A DNA stretch of 64,000 nt from Chryseobacterium gleum (GTDB taxonomy: Bacteria > Bacteroidota > Bacteroidia > Flavobacteriales > Weeksellaceae): the NCBI RefSeq assembly GCF_900636535.1, contig NZ_LR134289.1, positions 434,001 through 498,000 of the forward strand. The letters run 5' to 3'. The position numbers and the translations under genes are program-made. The notes under the pieces were generated by a model. It saw nothing but the letters and a program-made list of their open reading frames with translations, had not been told where the DNA came from and did no database searches. Positions 1 through 7,768 of this stretch are shown here, one piece after another (position 1 is the first letter of the stretch; each line of letters starts with the position of its first letter).

Positions 1-218
1 GATCCATACATGATTTTAACAATATTGTGATGATTGGTGAGGTATATTTTTTTTGATTCTTCAAAAAATAAATCCTTATCAGTAAAATTGGTTTGAGGTA
101 TCTTTTTAATAACAATCTCCGCATTTAACTGATGGTCTGTTGCTAGGAAGACTGTTGCTTCACCCCCATTTCCAATCTGAGCCCCTAAAGTAAAATTAAG
201 AATTGAATTTGTAAACAT
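1..218 (-). CDS. Hanks-type Ser/Thr protein kinase, N-terminal part (cut by window edge)
   Basis: The first 72 residues are readable and the rest lies beyond position 1. They show the N-lobe of a eukaryotic-type protein kinase. The glycine-rich loop IGNGGEATVF is at residues 15-24, the VAIK-type strand IVIKK with the ATP-binding lysine at 39-43, and the helix-C glutamates in FFEESKK at 55-61, followed by HHNIVKI. There is no signal peptide, so it is probably cytoplasmic. The ATG at 218 lies four bases after the stop of the preceding gene, which implies co-translation. The kinase family is clear; the subfamily, substrate and any C-terminal domain cannot be seen. Confidence 0.85.
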   Translation of the reverse strand, partial: MFTNSILNFTLGAQIGNGGEATVFLATDHQLNAEIVIKKIPQTNFTDKDLFFEESKKIYLTNHHNIVKIMYG

Positions 219-222
219 GTAG

Positions 223-708
223 TTATAGTTTTAAAGCAGCATTTGCTGCAAGTATTGATTCTCTTTCTTCAAGTGATAAATTGCCCCATCCAATTTCTGT
301 AGGAAAATTAATGAAATTAAGTTCACCTCTCGCGTATAATTTAAAATCCTCCTTTTGTATATCTAAGAGATGGTAAATGTCAGAAATTTGTCCAGCTTTA
401 TTCTTTTCTACCGACGAGTTAGCTATTGCTTCCTGTAATACACCTTCGATATAAGTTCTCTGAATCATTAGTTTGTCATATGTGCTCCCATATTCATTAA
501 TTTTAATTACTGCTTTTTTAACTTCATAAAGATTAATAATATCAATTATCGTGTTGCGAGTGAAATTAAGAGCTTCAGGCCAATTTAAAGATTGAGGTAC
601 GTGCAATATAGAAATATCTCGATAAGTTAGGTTGTTATCAGGATCTTCTTCTTCTATACTATAGTATATTTTGTTATTAGATCGAACTCTAAATCCTATT
701 GATGTCAT
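223..708 (-). CDS. Conserved-looking hypothetical protein paired with a protein kinase
   Basis: A 161-residue protein that I do not recognise. I chose the ATG at 708 (MTSIGFRVRS) over an in-frame upstream ATG at 750 because the extra residues look like untranslated leader. An N-terminal beta-hairpin-like segment (GFRVRSNNKIYYSI) is followed by a strand and a helix (RNTIIDIINLYEVKKAVIKI), then a helix with RTYIEGVLQEA. This order faintly resembles an RNase H/RuvC-like fold, but no catalytic acidic set can be confirmed. No signal peptide or membrane segment is seen. It overlaps nothing and is followed after four bases by the kinase gene, so the two probably form one operon. Confidence 0.6.
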   Translation of the reverse strand: MTSIGFRVRSNNKIYYSIEEEDPDNNLTYRDISILHVPQSLNWPEALNFTRNTIIDIINLYEVKKAVIKINEYGSTYDKLMIQRTYIEGVLQEAIANSSVEKNKAGQISDIYHLLDIQKEDFKLYARGELNFINFPTEIGWGNLSLEERESILAANAALKL

Positions 709-758
709 AATGGTTATGTTTTTAACTTCGAATGTACAAATAATTAACACTTAGTCCT

Positions 759-810
759 TACGGTTTTCCGTAGAGTTATGACTACAATCATAACCGTAAA
801 AATACGGAGG
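759..810. repeat. Doubly palindromic motif, copy 1
   Basis: TACGG (759-763), TTTT, CCGTA (768-772), then GAGTTATGACTACA, then CCGTA (794-798), AAAA, TACGG (803-807). A second copy with the same layout lies at 1434-1481. In both, the GAGTTAT.ACTACA spacer is conserved while the loops differ. It could be a regulator site or a structured RNA. Confidence 0.6.
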
Positions 811-860
811 TATTATATTTGAAAACGATAATTAAAATTGTTTGAAAAGAGACATTTTTT

Positions 861-890
861 TACCTCCTGATGTGTTGGGAGGTTTTTTTG
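861..890 (+). terminator. Terminator-like hairpin 1 of 8
   Basis: ACCTCC (862-867) pairs with GGAGGT (878-883) and is followed by a T run. There is no gene directly upstream on this strand. Confidence 0.55.
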
Positions 891-1063
891 TGGATTTTTA
901 ATAGATCAGTTTCTGTAGTACAATTGTTCTCTGTTTTGAGTAGTTTTGGGGTAAAGAAGGTGGATAATTGCTGCCAGAAGTTTTTTATGACCATGATCAT
1001 AAATCATTTAATAGAGAATTATTAATTTTGAACTGTTAATAAAATTTTTAACATAAGTTTTTA

Positions 1064-1092
1064 TACCTCCTGTTTGCCCGGGAGGTTTTTAT
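1064..1092 (+). terminator. Terminator-like hairpin 2 of 8
   Basis: ACCTCC (1065-1070) pairs with GGAGGT (1081-1086), followed by T residues. The stem is the same as in hairpin 1 but the loop differs. Confidence 0.55.
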
Positions 1093-1174
1093 TTGATATT
1101 TAAATCTGAATTCTATAATTCATCGTATATTAAGATACAACTCATATTTTTTTGAGTTCATGGTTATTAGTTTT

Positions 1175-1202
1175 ATCCCCGGAGAAATCCGGGGATTTTT
1201 TT
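1175..1202 (+). terminator. Terminator-like hairpin 3 of 8
   Basis: Perfect 9-bp stem ATCCCCGGA / TCCGGGGAT with a GAAA tetraloop and a T6 tail. This is the strongest of the series. It lies just before the dinB remnant. Confidence 0.75.
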
Positions 1203-1210
1203 GTGGATAG

Positions 1211-1392
1211 CTTTTCAGGATTGCCTTAGAATTATTTGATAAAATTTATTCAGGACGTATTCGGTTGAGGCTGGTAGGATTAAGGTTCACAGATTGAGTA
1301 CACGGAAGCTATCAAATGAATTTATTTGAAGATATTGCAGAACTGATGAGCCTTTACCAGGCTATGGACAATAGTAGGAATAGATTTGGAAG
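1211..1392 (+). pseudogene. dinB 3'-end remnant (partial duplicate)
   Basis: These 182 bases align without gaps to 3121-3302 inside the intact dinB downstream, with 12 mismatches by my count (about 93% identity). In the dinB reading frame the codon TTA (Leu) in RFTDLVHG has become TGA, so the fragment cannot be read through. Similarity starts and ends abruptly: only the C-terminal part is present, without the catalytic palm. It is a leftover of a duplication or of recombination between related dinB loci. Confidence 0.9.
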
Positions 1393-1433
1393 ATTTTATT
1401 TTATGCTAATTACAAATAAGTAATATGCTCAAT

Positions 1434-1484
1434 TACGGTTTCCCGTAGAGTTATTACTACAGCCAGTCCGTATATTTACGGAGT
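1434..1484. repeat. Doubly palindromic motif, copy 2
   Basis: TACGG (1434-1438), TTTC, CCGTA (1443-1447), then GAGTTATTACTACA, then CCGTA (1468-1472), TATT, TACGG (1477-1481). It follows the dinB remnant by about 40 bases and is followed by terminator-like hairpin 4. Confidence 0.6.
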
Positions 1485-1520
1485 TTTAAATAACAACAAG
1501 TACAGAAAGTTTTTTTAATG

Positions 1521-1546
1521 TCCCTGGCTATGGCTGGGGATTTTTT
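1521..1546 (+). terminator. Terminator-like hairpin 4 of 8
   Basis: TCCC...GGGGA stem around a TGGC/GGCT inner pairing, followed by a T6 tail. Confidence 0.5.
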
Positions 1547-1585
1547 ATGTTTGTATAATACAAGTTTCTACTGATTTACAGAATC

Positions 1586-1606
1586 ACCTCCTGCAGGAGT
1601 TTTTTG
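1586..1606 (+). terminator. Terminator-like hairpin 5 of 8
   Basis: CTCC TGCA GGAG self-complementary stem followed by T6. It again starts with ACCTCC, like hairpins 1, 2 and 8. Confidence 0.5.
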
Positions 1607-1810
1607 ATGTTTTAAGATAAAATGTTAACAAGGTGGGTTATTAATATACTTGTTCGGTTGTCAGATTTTTAAAAAAAAGATACCACAAAAAACAACTTTT
1701 CATTAAACAGTGATGATAGTGGCATGTGTATTGTTGGTGTTAATGCAGGTTTTTAAAAATGAAACCTACACAACACCACATCATTTATCTATACTTAATC
1801 ACACACTTTA

Positions 1811-1838
1811 AACTTCATTTTTTGATGAAGTTTTTTTA
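1811..1838 (+). terminator. Terminator-like hairpin 6 of 8
   Basis: AACTTCAT pairs with ATGAAGTT around a T-rich loop and is followed by a T7 tail. Confidence 0.55.
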
Positions 1839-1883
1839 TTTTTGACTCGTTTGTGGTTTATTTATGAACTAATCAGTCTGTAT

Positions 1884-1911
1884 ACCCCTCTCTTTCTGAG
1901 AGGTGTTTTTG
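1884..1911 (+). terminator. Terminator-like hairpin 7 of 8
   Basis: ACCCCTCTC pairs imperfectly with GAGAGGTGT around TTTCT and is followed by T5. Confidence 0.55.
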
Positions 1912-2025
1912 TCTGTAAGTACTATGAATAAAGGGATTGTGCTAAATTTCTTAATGCATCACTAAATAATGAAATATTTTATATATTTAAGTGTTCGATT
2001 ACTTCAATATCGGATGATATGTATT

Positions 2026-2054
2026 CAACCTCCTAATTTCCCAGGAGGTTTTTT
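2026..2054 (+). terminator. Terminator-like hairpin 8 of 8
   Basis: AACCTCCT (2026-2033) pairs with AGGAGGTT (2042-2049), followed by a long T run. The stem sequence is shared with hairpins 1, 2 and 5. Confidence 0.65.
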
Positions 2055-2122
2055 TATTATATTACTTTTTGTGGATAACTTTTTATTGCGTCAAGTTCTG
2101 ACATATAAAGGGTTTTGTTTTG

Positions 2123-2142
2123 TTGTATTAAAATTGATACAA
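2123..2142. promoter_or_regulatory. Candidate operator upstream of dinB
   Basis: Inverted repeat TTGTAT-N8-ATACAA, 54 bp before the dinB start. Such mutagenic polymerase operons are usually under SOS control by LexA-like repressors, so this is a plausible repressor site. No regulator gene is visible in the window. The assignment is inference. Confidence 0.4.
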
Positions 2143-2184
2143 AATATATCAATATATATTGTCGTAATTGATTAAAAATATATC

Positions 2185-2192
2185 TAATTTTG
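2185..2192 (+). promoter_or_regulatory. -7 promoter element of the dinB-dnaE operon
   Basis: TAATTTTG matches the Bacteroidota -7 consensus TAnnTTTG and ends four bases before the dinB ATG. Transcription would therefore begin at or next to the start codon. The upstream TTG at 2159-2161 is 23 bp away, which is longer than usual. Confidence 0.45.
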
Positions 2193-2196
2193 TAAA

Positions 2197-3345
2197 ATGG
2201 AACGGTCAATTGTACATATGGACCTGGATACTTTTTTCGTATCCTGCGAGAGGCTTGTGAACTCTGAACTCGACGGATTACCCCTGATAATAGGCGGTGG
2301 AGATAGGGGAGTTGTGTCTTCATGTTCCTACGAAGCCCGGAAATTTGGCGTGCGTTCTGCCATGCCAATGCGTATGGCTTTGAGGCTTTGTCCCCAAGCT
2401 AAAGTAGTCAAAGGAGATATGGAATTGTACTCTAAAATGTCACATACTGTAACGGAAATTATCGAAGAGAAAGCTCCGGTTATGGAGAAATCATCCATCG
2501 ATGAATTCTACTTAGACCTAACCGGAATGGACAAGTTTTTCGGCGCTTATAAATGGACAAATGAACTGGGGGCAACAATTGAAAAGGAAACAGGTCTTCC
2601 CATCAGCTATGCTCTTTCCATAAATAAGACCGTCAGCAAAATAGGAACCGGAGAATCTAAACCACATGGACATCGTGAAATACCTTCCATTGGAGTTCAT
2701 TCATTTTTAAACCCGCTTCCCATAAAGAAAATGCCGATGGTTGGCGATGCTACTTTTAGACTTCTTTCCAGAGTGGGAATAAGGACTATCGGTACGCTTT
2801 CTGAAATACCTGTTGAAGTTCTGCAGCAAATGATTGGTAAAAATGGCACTGATCTATGGAGGAAAGCAAACGGAATTGATGAAACGCCTGTAGTGCCATA
2901 TTCAGAAAGAAAATCTATTTCAAAAGAAAGAACATTCAGCAGTGATACTACGGATATTAATGAAGTGAAAAGGTTGATTTCAGGGATGGCTGAGCAGCTG
3001 GCTCACCAACTGCGTCAAGAAAAATGGCTGACGTCTACTGTGGTTATTAAGATCAGATATGCCAATTTTGATACGGAAACGAAGCAATGTCGTGTTGCAT
3101 ATACTTCTGCAGATCACACGCTTTCCAGGGTTGCCTTGGAATTATTTGATAAAGTTTATTCAAGACGTATGCGGTTGAGGCTGGTAGGATTAAGGTTCAC
3201 AGATTTAGTACATGGAAGCTATCAAATGAATTTATTTGAAGATACTGCGGAACTGATGAGCCTTTACCAGGCTATGGACAATATTAAGAATAGATTTGGA
3301 AGTGCTGCTGTCGGTAGAGCAGTTGGGTTTGATTTTACACATTAA
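2197..3345 (+). CDS. dinB: Y-family DNA polymerase (DinB / Pol IV type)
   Basis: A 382-residue translesion polymerase. The catalytic palm motif HMDLDTFFVS is at residues 7-16 and SIDEFYLD, with the second acidic pair, is near 100-107. A helix-hairpin-helix segment follows (VGDATFRLLSRVGIRTIGTL, about 184-203), then the little-finger domain. Length and order match DinB. It carries out error-prone synthesis past DNA lesions. The DnaE-like gene follows after nine bases, which makes a two-gene mutagenesis operon of the kind seen on Bacteroidota accessory elements. The ATG at 2197 keeps the usual short leader before HMDLDTF. A damaged duplicate of its 3' end lies upstream. Confidence 0.95.
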   Translation: MERSIVHMDLDTFFVSCERLVNSELDGLPLIIGGGDRGVVSSCSYEARKFGVRSAMPMRMALRLCPQAKVVKGDMELYSKMSHTVTEIIEEKAPVMEKSSIDEFYLDLTGMDKFFGAYKWTNELGATIEKETGLPISYALSINKTVSKIGTGESKPHGHREIPSIGVHSFLNPLPIKKMPMVGDATFRLLSRVGIRTIGTLSEIPVEVLQQMIGKNGTDLWRKANGIDETPVVPYSERKSISKERTFSSDTTDINEVKRLISGMAEQLAHQLRQEKWLTSTVVIKIRYANFDTETKQCRVAYTSADHTLSRVALELFDKVYSRRMRLRLVGLRFTDLVHGSYQMNLFEDTAELMSLYQAMDNIKNRFGSAAVGRAVGFDFTH

Positions 3346-3354
3346 TGCTCACAT

Positions 3355-6300
3355 ATGTATTTGAATTGTCATTCATATCATAGTTTAAGATATGGAACAC
3401 TATCTATAGATGACCTTGTTTCTCAAGCATCAGCATTGGGAATCAATGAGCTTGTACTTACAGATATCAACACAATTACCGGGGTGTATGAATTCAAAAA
3501 GAAATGCGAATCACAAGGAATTAAACCAGTAGCAGGCATAGAAGTCAGAAAAGGGAGTAAGCTTTTATATATTGCCATTGCAAAAGAATTTGCCGGTTTA
3601 GGAGAAGTAAACAAGATGCTGACCGAATATAACTGTGATGGCACCGAGTTACCGGAAAGACCAAATCTGGATCATAACTTTATCATTTATTCTTTACAAA
3701 ATAATCCGGAAGGGCTAAAGGAAAATGAATATATAGGAATAAGACAGGAGGAATTAAATCTACTGATCCGGTCAGAATACAGGAATCTCATTTCAAAAAT
3801 GGTAATCCTGCAGCCGGTAACTTTTGGAACAAAAAAAGAATACAATTTACATCGCATCTTAAGGGCCATTGACAATAATACTTTGTTGTCGCTATTGCCA
3901 GAGAATGAAATCTGTCATAAATCAGAGTATTTTAAATCTCCACAATCTTTACTGGATGAATTTAAGTACTATCCTCAAATAATTGAAAATACTAAAAGGC
4001 TTCTGTCTCAATGTAGCTTTGATTTTGCGTTTTCTACCCCTCGAAATAAAAAGCATTACACCGGTACAAAAGCAGATGATTTAAAACTGTTAACCCGTTT
4101 AGCCTATGCCGGTTTAGAAAAAAGATATGGAAGGAAAAATGAGCAGGCTAAGTTGCGGGTTGAAAAAGAATTGAAGGTCATCGATGAACTTGATTTCAGT
4201 GGTTACTTTCTTATAACCTGGGATATTATCCAATACAGTAATAGTATGGGATTTATGCATGTTGGCCGTGGTAGTGGAGCAAACAGTATTGTAGCCTATT
4301 GTATTGGAATTACAGACATATGCCCATTAGAACTCGATTTATATTTTGAGAGGTTTCTTAATTTAAACAGGAAAAGTCCACCAGATTTTGATATTGATTG
4401 GAGCTGGCAGAAACGGGATATTATATTGGATTACATTTTTAACCGATATGGAAAAGACTACGTAGCATTCTGCGGGACAAATGTTGAGTTCAAATACCGT
4501 TCGATTATACGGGAAGTTGGAAAAGCGTTCGGATTACCGAAAGAAGAGTTGGACGAACTGAGTAAAAATCCTGAAAGCGTTTTCAGAGACGAAATCGTAC
4601 AGAAAGTTCAAAAATACGGAAAACTGCTGGAGAAATTTCCCAACCAGCGAAGTATGCACGCTTGTGGTATTTTAATTTCTGAGGAACCATTAACAAACTT
4701 CACCGCACTGGAAATGCCTCCTAAAGGATTTCCGATTGTACAATGGGATATGTATATGGCAGAAGAACTTGGATTTGAAAAGCTCGATATTCTTTCACAG
4801 CGTGGGCTCGGTACCATTAAGGACACAGTTAGGCTCATTGAAGAAAAACGGGGTATTAAAGTAGATATTAAGGATACTGCACTTTCAAAGGATGAAAAGA
4901 TCTGTAATGAGTTTTTAAGCCAGGGCCGGACCATTGGCTGCTTCTATATTGAGTCACCGGCAATGCGGGGACTGCTGAGAAGGCTGAAGTGTGATAATTA
5001 CAAAGTACTGGTAGCGGCATCATCAATTATACGTCCTGGAGTGGCGCAATCCGGAATGATGAGGGAATATATTTTCAGGCATAACAATCCGAATCAATTT
5101 GAGTATTTTCATAAAGTATTTGAAGAGGAACTGGGAGAAACATACGGGATAATGGTTTACCAGGAAGATGTAATAAAAATTGCTTTACATTTCGGAGGAT
5201 TGTCTGCTGCAGATGGAGACATTCTCAGAAGAGCTATGAGTGGTAAGTACAGATCACTGGAAGACTTACAGAAAGTAAAAAATCATTTCTTCGAATCATG
5301 TAGAGAACTGGGCCATTCTGAAGAATTAAGCAGGGAAGTTTACAGGCAGATAGAATCTTTTGCCGGATATTCTTTCTGTAAAGCGCATTCTGCATCATAT
5401 GCTGTTGAAAGCTACCAAAGTCTTTATCTTAAAGTTTATTATCCTTTGGAGTTCATGGTTTCAGCCATCAATAATATGGGAGGCTTTTACAGGACTGAAG
5501 TATATGTGCATGAGGCTAAAATGTCCGGGGGAAAAATACTTAATCCATGTGTTAATAAAAGTGAATATGAAACAACGATTTATGGTGATAATATTTATTT
5601 GGGATTAATGCTTCTGGAAAAAGTTGAATCTAAAATAGCCCAATTGATTCCGGAAGAAAGAAGGAAATCTGGGGATTATTTGTCAATGGAAGATTTCATT
5701 AAAAGAATTCCTGTAGGTATTGAAACACTCCAGATCTTAATATTTATCGGAGCCTTTAGATTTACGGGAATACCCAAAAATGAGCTGTTGTTAAAAGCCA
5801 GAGTATTACTAGGTGAATTTAAACCAGAGCACCGGTTGCAGACATTGTTTGATACACCTGTAAAGGATTTTAAGCTTCCGGAACTGAAACGAAATGTCTT
5901 TGAAGATGCTTTTGATGAAATCGAAATACTGAGTTTCCCGGTTTCCTGTACTCCTTTCGACCTTTTACAGACAAAATATAAAGGGCAGATAATGGCTAGT
6001 GATCTGGTAAAATACCATAAAAGGGAGGTTAAGATGTTGGCATATCTGATCGCAAGGAAACATGTGCCTACCAAAAGAGGAACCATGTTTTTTGGAACCT
6101 GGATAGATGTTGAAGGAAACTATTTTGATACGGCGCACTTTCCGGACTGCCTGGAAAAATACCCATTTCAGGGTGGGGGATGCTATCTGCTCCTGGGAAC
6201 CGTGGAGGTTGATTTTCATTTTCCTACCATTACTGTCACAAAAATGGCAAAAATGCCATTCATACCCGATCCCAGATATTCGCATGATGAAGATAAACGA

Positions 6301-6405
6301 TATGAGACTCAGGAAAAAATAAAAGAAGATGTTAGCATGACTTTTCGCGCACCGTATCCGCAGGATCATGAGATCAGACTGCCGAGAAAAAGTAATATCA
6401 AATAA
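3355..6405 (+). CDS. DNA polymerase III alpha subunit-like error-prone polymerase (DnaE2/ImuC type)
   Basis: A 1016-residue C-family polymerase. An N-terminal PHP domain (NCHSYHSLRYG, residues 4-14) is followed by the palm, with GRGSGANS near 304-311, the catalytic aspartate pair PDFDIDW near 343-349 and a third aspartate in KLDILSQRG near 476. The C-terminal part is shorter than in replicative DnaE and no clear beta-clamp tail was identified. Its position directly behind dinB and its length suggest the mutagenic paralogue rather than the replicase. The HCxH-type start of the PHP site deviates from the usual HxH (NCHSYHS). The operon probably ends here; no terminator is evident. Confidence 0.88.
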   Translation: MYLNCHSYHSLRYGTLSIDDLVSQASALGINELVLTDINTITGVYEFKKKCESQGIKPVAGIEVRKGSKLLYIAIAKEFAGLGEVNKMLTEYNCDGTELPERPNLDHNFIIYSLQNNPEGLKENEYIGIRQEELNLLIRSEYRNLISKMVILQPVTFGTKKEYNLHRILRAIDNNTLLSLLPENEICHKSEYFKSPQSLLDEFKYYPQIIENTKRLLSQCSFDFAFSTPRNKKHYTGTKADDLKLLTRLAYAGLEKRYGRKNEQAKLRVEKELKVIDELDFSGYFLITWDIIQYSNSMGFMHVGRGSGANSIVAYCIGITDICPLELDLYFERFLNLNRKSPPDFDIDWSWQKRDIILDYIFNRYGKDYVAFCGTNVEFKYRSIIREVGKAFGLPKEELDELSKNPESVFRDEIVQKVQKYGKLLEKFPNQRSMHACGILISEEPLTNFTALEMPPKGFPIVQWDMYMAEELGFEKLDILSQRGLGTIKDTVRLIEEKRGIKVDIKDTALSKDEKICNEFLSQGRTIGCFYIESPAMRGLLRRLKCDNYKVLVAASSIIRPGVAQSGMMREYIFRHNNPNQFEYFHKVFEEELGETYGIMVYQEDVIKIALHFGGLSAADGDILRRAMSGKYRSLEDLQKVKNHFFESCRELGHSEELSREVYRQIESFAGYSFCKAHSASYAVESYQSLYLKVYYPLEFMVSAINNMGGFYRTEVYVHEAKMSGGKILNPCVNKSEYETTIYGDNIYLGLMLLEKVESKIAQLIPEERRKSGDYLSMEDFIKRIPVGIETLQILIFIGAFRFTGIPKNELLLKARVLLGEFKPEHRLQTLFDTPVKDFKLPELKRNVFEDAFDEIEILSFPVSCTPFDLLQTKYKGQIMASDLVKYHKREVKMLAYLIARKHVPTKRGTMFFGTWIDVEGNYFDTAHFPDCLEKYPFQGGGCYLLLGTVEVDFHFPTITVTKMAKMPFIPDPRYSHDEDKRYETQEKIKEDVSMTFRAPYPQDHEIRLPRKSNIK

Positions 6406-6494
6406 CTTCAAGCTGGCTAAAGTAAGTTTTAAAAGCCCGGTTTGTGATTTATTTGAAGGTGTTACCGTATAACATGTGATTAAGAATATTTTTG

Positions 6495-6566
6495 TAGCCC
6501 CACCAGGAATCGAACCTGGATCTAAAGTTTAGGAAACTTCTATTCTATCCATTGAACTATGAGGCC
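6495..6566 (-). tRNA. tRNA-Arg (anticodon CCT)
   Basis: On the minus strand the sequence runs GGCCTCA-TA-GTTC...GAAT, then an anticodon arm GAAGT-TTCCTAA-ACTTT, then a T arm CCAGG-TTCGAAT-CCTGG and TGGGGCT-A. All four arms pair (the terminal acceptor pair is G-U). The loop TTCCTAA gives anticodon CCT, reading AGG arginine codons. CCA is not encoded, as is common in this group. Confidence 0.93.
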
Positions 6567-6774
6567 TGGTTTGAGTAATAAAATTACAAATTATTTAATA
6601 TAATACCAACGAGTAAGATAACCACAGGTTGCAGAGAAGTTTGAGAATATTTTATTGTGCTTTTGAGAGTCATCAGTTTTAAAAGCTTTATTGTAGAAGG
6701 CATACAGATAAAAGAATCTGCCCTTTAGGGGCAGATCCAGTAGATAATACATCTCATTTTTTTAATTAGACAAC

Positions 6775-6815
6775 AATAAAAAGCACAGCCGACAATGCTG
6801 TGCTTAAATTTTTAT
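6775..6815. terminator. Bidirectional terminator
   Basis: AAGCACAGC (6781-6789) pairs with GCTGTGCTT (6797-6805), with A-rich and T-rich flanks on either side. It could stop transcription of the hydrolase genes on the minus strand. Confidence 0.65.
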
Positions 6816-6937
6816 TTCAAATTTAATTGCAATTTCAATAGTAGTAAGAAAAGCAAATAAAGTTTCCACTTCGATGTTTATTACATAGTAAATGTAGTGA
6901 TAATTTCAATACGAAACATGAATTAAATGTTAAAATT

Positions 6938-6973
6938 CACAAGTTATCCACATTTTTTTGTGGATAACTTGTG
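6938..6973. promoter_or_regulatory. Head-to-head pair of perfect DnaA boxes
   Basis: CACAAGTTATCCACA, T6, TGTGGATAACTTGTG: a perfect 15-bp inverted repeat. Each arm contains the DnaA-box consensus TTATCCACA (6944-6952, and its complement at 6959-6967). It sits 15 bases after the lipoprotein hydrolase stop. A role in DnaA binding is inferred from the consensus. It has no proper T tail, so it is a poor terminator. Confidence 0.6.
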
Positions 6974-6987
6974 GTGATCTTCAGAAA

Positions 6988-7758
6988 CTACTGTTCTGAA
7001 AGATATTGTAAGATCCAATTGTTTAAGATCCGCTTTTCTTCATCACTTCCCTTATTGTCCATATGACCATGATTGATCAGTGTAGGCTGCACTGTGATAT
7101 GGTATTTTTTCTGTTCTCCTTCATCAGGCAATACACCCTGATCCGCAGGGTAATCATTGGAGCGTAAAGTATAAATTTTAGGAATGGAAGTCCTCGGCAG
7201 AAACATTCTCCGGTTATCCATTGTGATTAGCTTATACACCATATTAGGATGCTGATTGCTGAACAGTGCTGCCATGTCACCGCCATTGGAATGTCCTATT
7301 AAGGTAAGATGCCGGAAATCAAGATCAGGGTTTGTTTTTTTAAGTTCGTTAATCACAAAAAGAATATTGTCCGAGCCACTTTGCCAGAAAGGTCTTCTCA
7401 CGATTTGCGGAATTCCTTCCGTAGGAATTAAATTGTCTGTCGCAAGTTCATGCTGAATACTTACCGTGAAATATCCCTTTGAAGCCAGCATTTCCGTTAA
7501 ATAAGAATAAACAAAATAATCTCCGCCTTTATTAAGGCCATATCCATGATTGAAAATAATCACCTGTTGGTTGGGAATCTTTTTATTGTTTTCAGGGTGA
7601 TAAATGGCAACAGGAATCTTTCGATGTCTGCTTTGGTCAAACAGGGTTAAGGTATCCAGTTGTACCTTGTAATCCTTGTGTTCAGTCTTCTTTTTTTGAA
7701 CAGAACAGCTCATGACCAACAAAGGAATTGTAAGAATAATGGATACAGGATATTTCAT
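6988..7758 (-). CDS. Alpha/beta-hydrolase lipoprotein
   Basis: A 256-residue protein. The signal sequence ends in the lipobox LVMSC (Cys18), so it is predicted to be a membrane-anchored lipoprotein. The alpha/beta-hydrolase fold is shown by the oxyanion segment FNHGYG (69-74), the nucleophile elbow GHSNGGD with Ser157, and a late histidine (INHGHMDN). The substrate is unknown; relatives of this layout include chlorophyllase- or dienelactone-hydrolase-like esterases. It lies ten bases after the epoxide hydrolase gene on the same strand and is probably co-transcribed with it. Confidence 0.8.
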   Translation of the reverse strand: MKYPVSIILTIPLLVMSCSVQKKKTEHKDYKVQLDTLTLFDQSRHRKIPVAIYHPENNKKIPNQQVIIFNHGYGLNKGGDYFVYSYLTEMLASKGYFTVSIQHELATDNLIPTEGIPQIVRRPFWQSGSDNILFVINELKKTNPDLDFRHLTLIGHSNGGDMAALFSNQHPNMVYKLITMDNRRMFLPRTSIPKIYTLRSNDYPADQGVLPDEGEQKKYHITVQPTLINHGHMDNKGSDEEKRILNNWILQYLSEQ

Positions 7759-7768
7759 GGTTTGATTT

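Larger units (their letters stand above)
709..2196. other. 1.5-kb gene-poor region with hairpins, repeats and a dinB remnant
   Basis: I find no convincing gene here. It contains two copies of a doubly palindromic motif, eight plus-strand terminator-like hairpins, a truncated dinB copy, and a DnaA-box-like TGTGGATAA at 2069-2077. A 68-codon open frame at 1969-2175 runs through a terminator hairpin and has no plausible product. The region looks like eroded accessory DNA or a cluster of short untranslated transcripts. Confidence 0.6.
6567..6987. other. Intergenic region with hairpins and a DnaA-box palindrome
   Basis: No gene is seen. A small hairpin lies at 6716-6736 (ATCTGCCC/GGGCAGAT). A terminator at 6781-6805 and a DnaA-box pair at 6938-6973 are listed separately. 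Confidence 0.6.

Noticed and set aside
1969..2175. 68-codon open frame before dinB
   Set aside because: It runs through a terminator-like hairpin and into the dinB promoter, and the product looks like random hydrophobic sequence.
6716..6736. Terminator hairpin after the tRNA
   Set aside because: The stem is short, lies upstream of the minus-strand tRNA gene rather than downstream, and lacks a clear T tail.
6600..6987. Origin of replication
   Set aside because: Only two DnaA boxes are seen, with no cluster, no clear unwinding element and no origin-linked genes.
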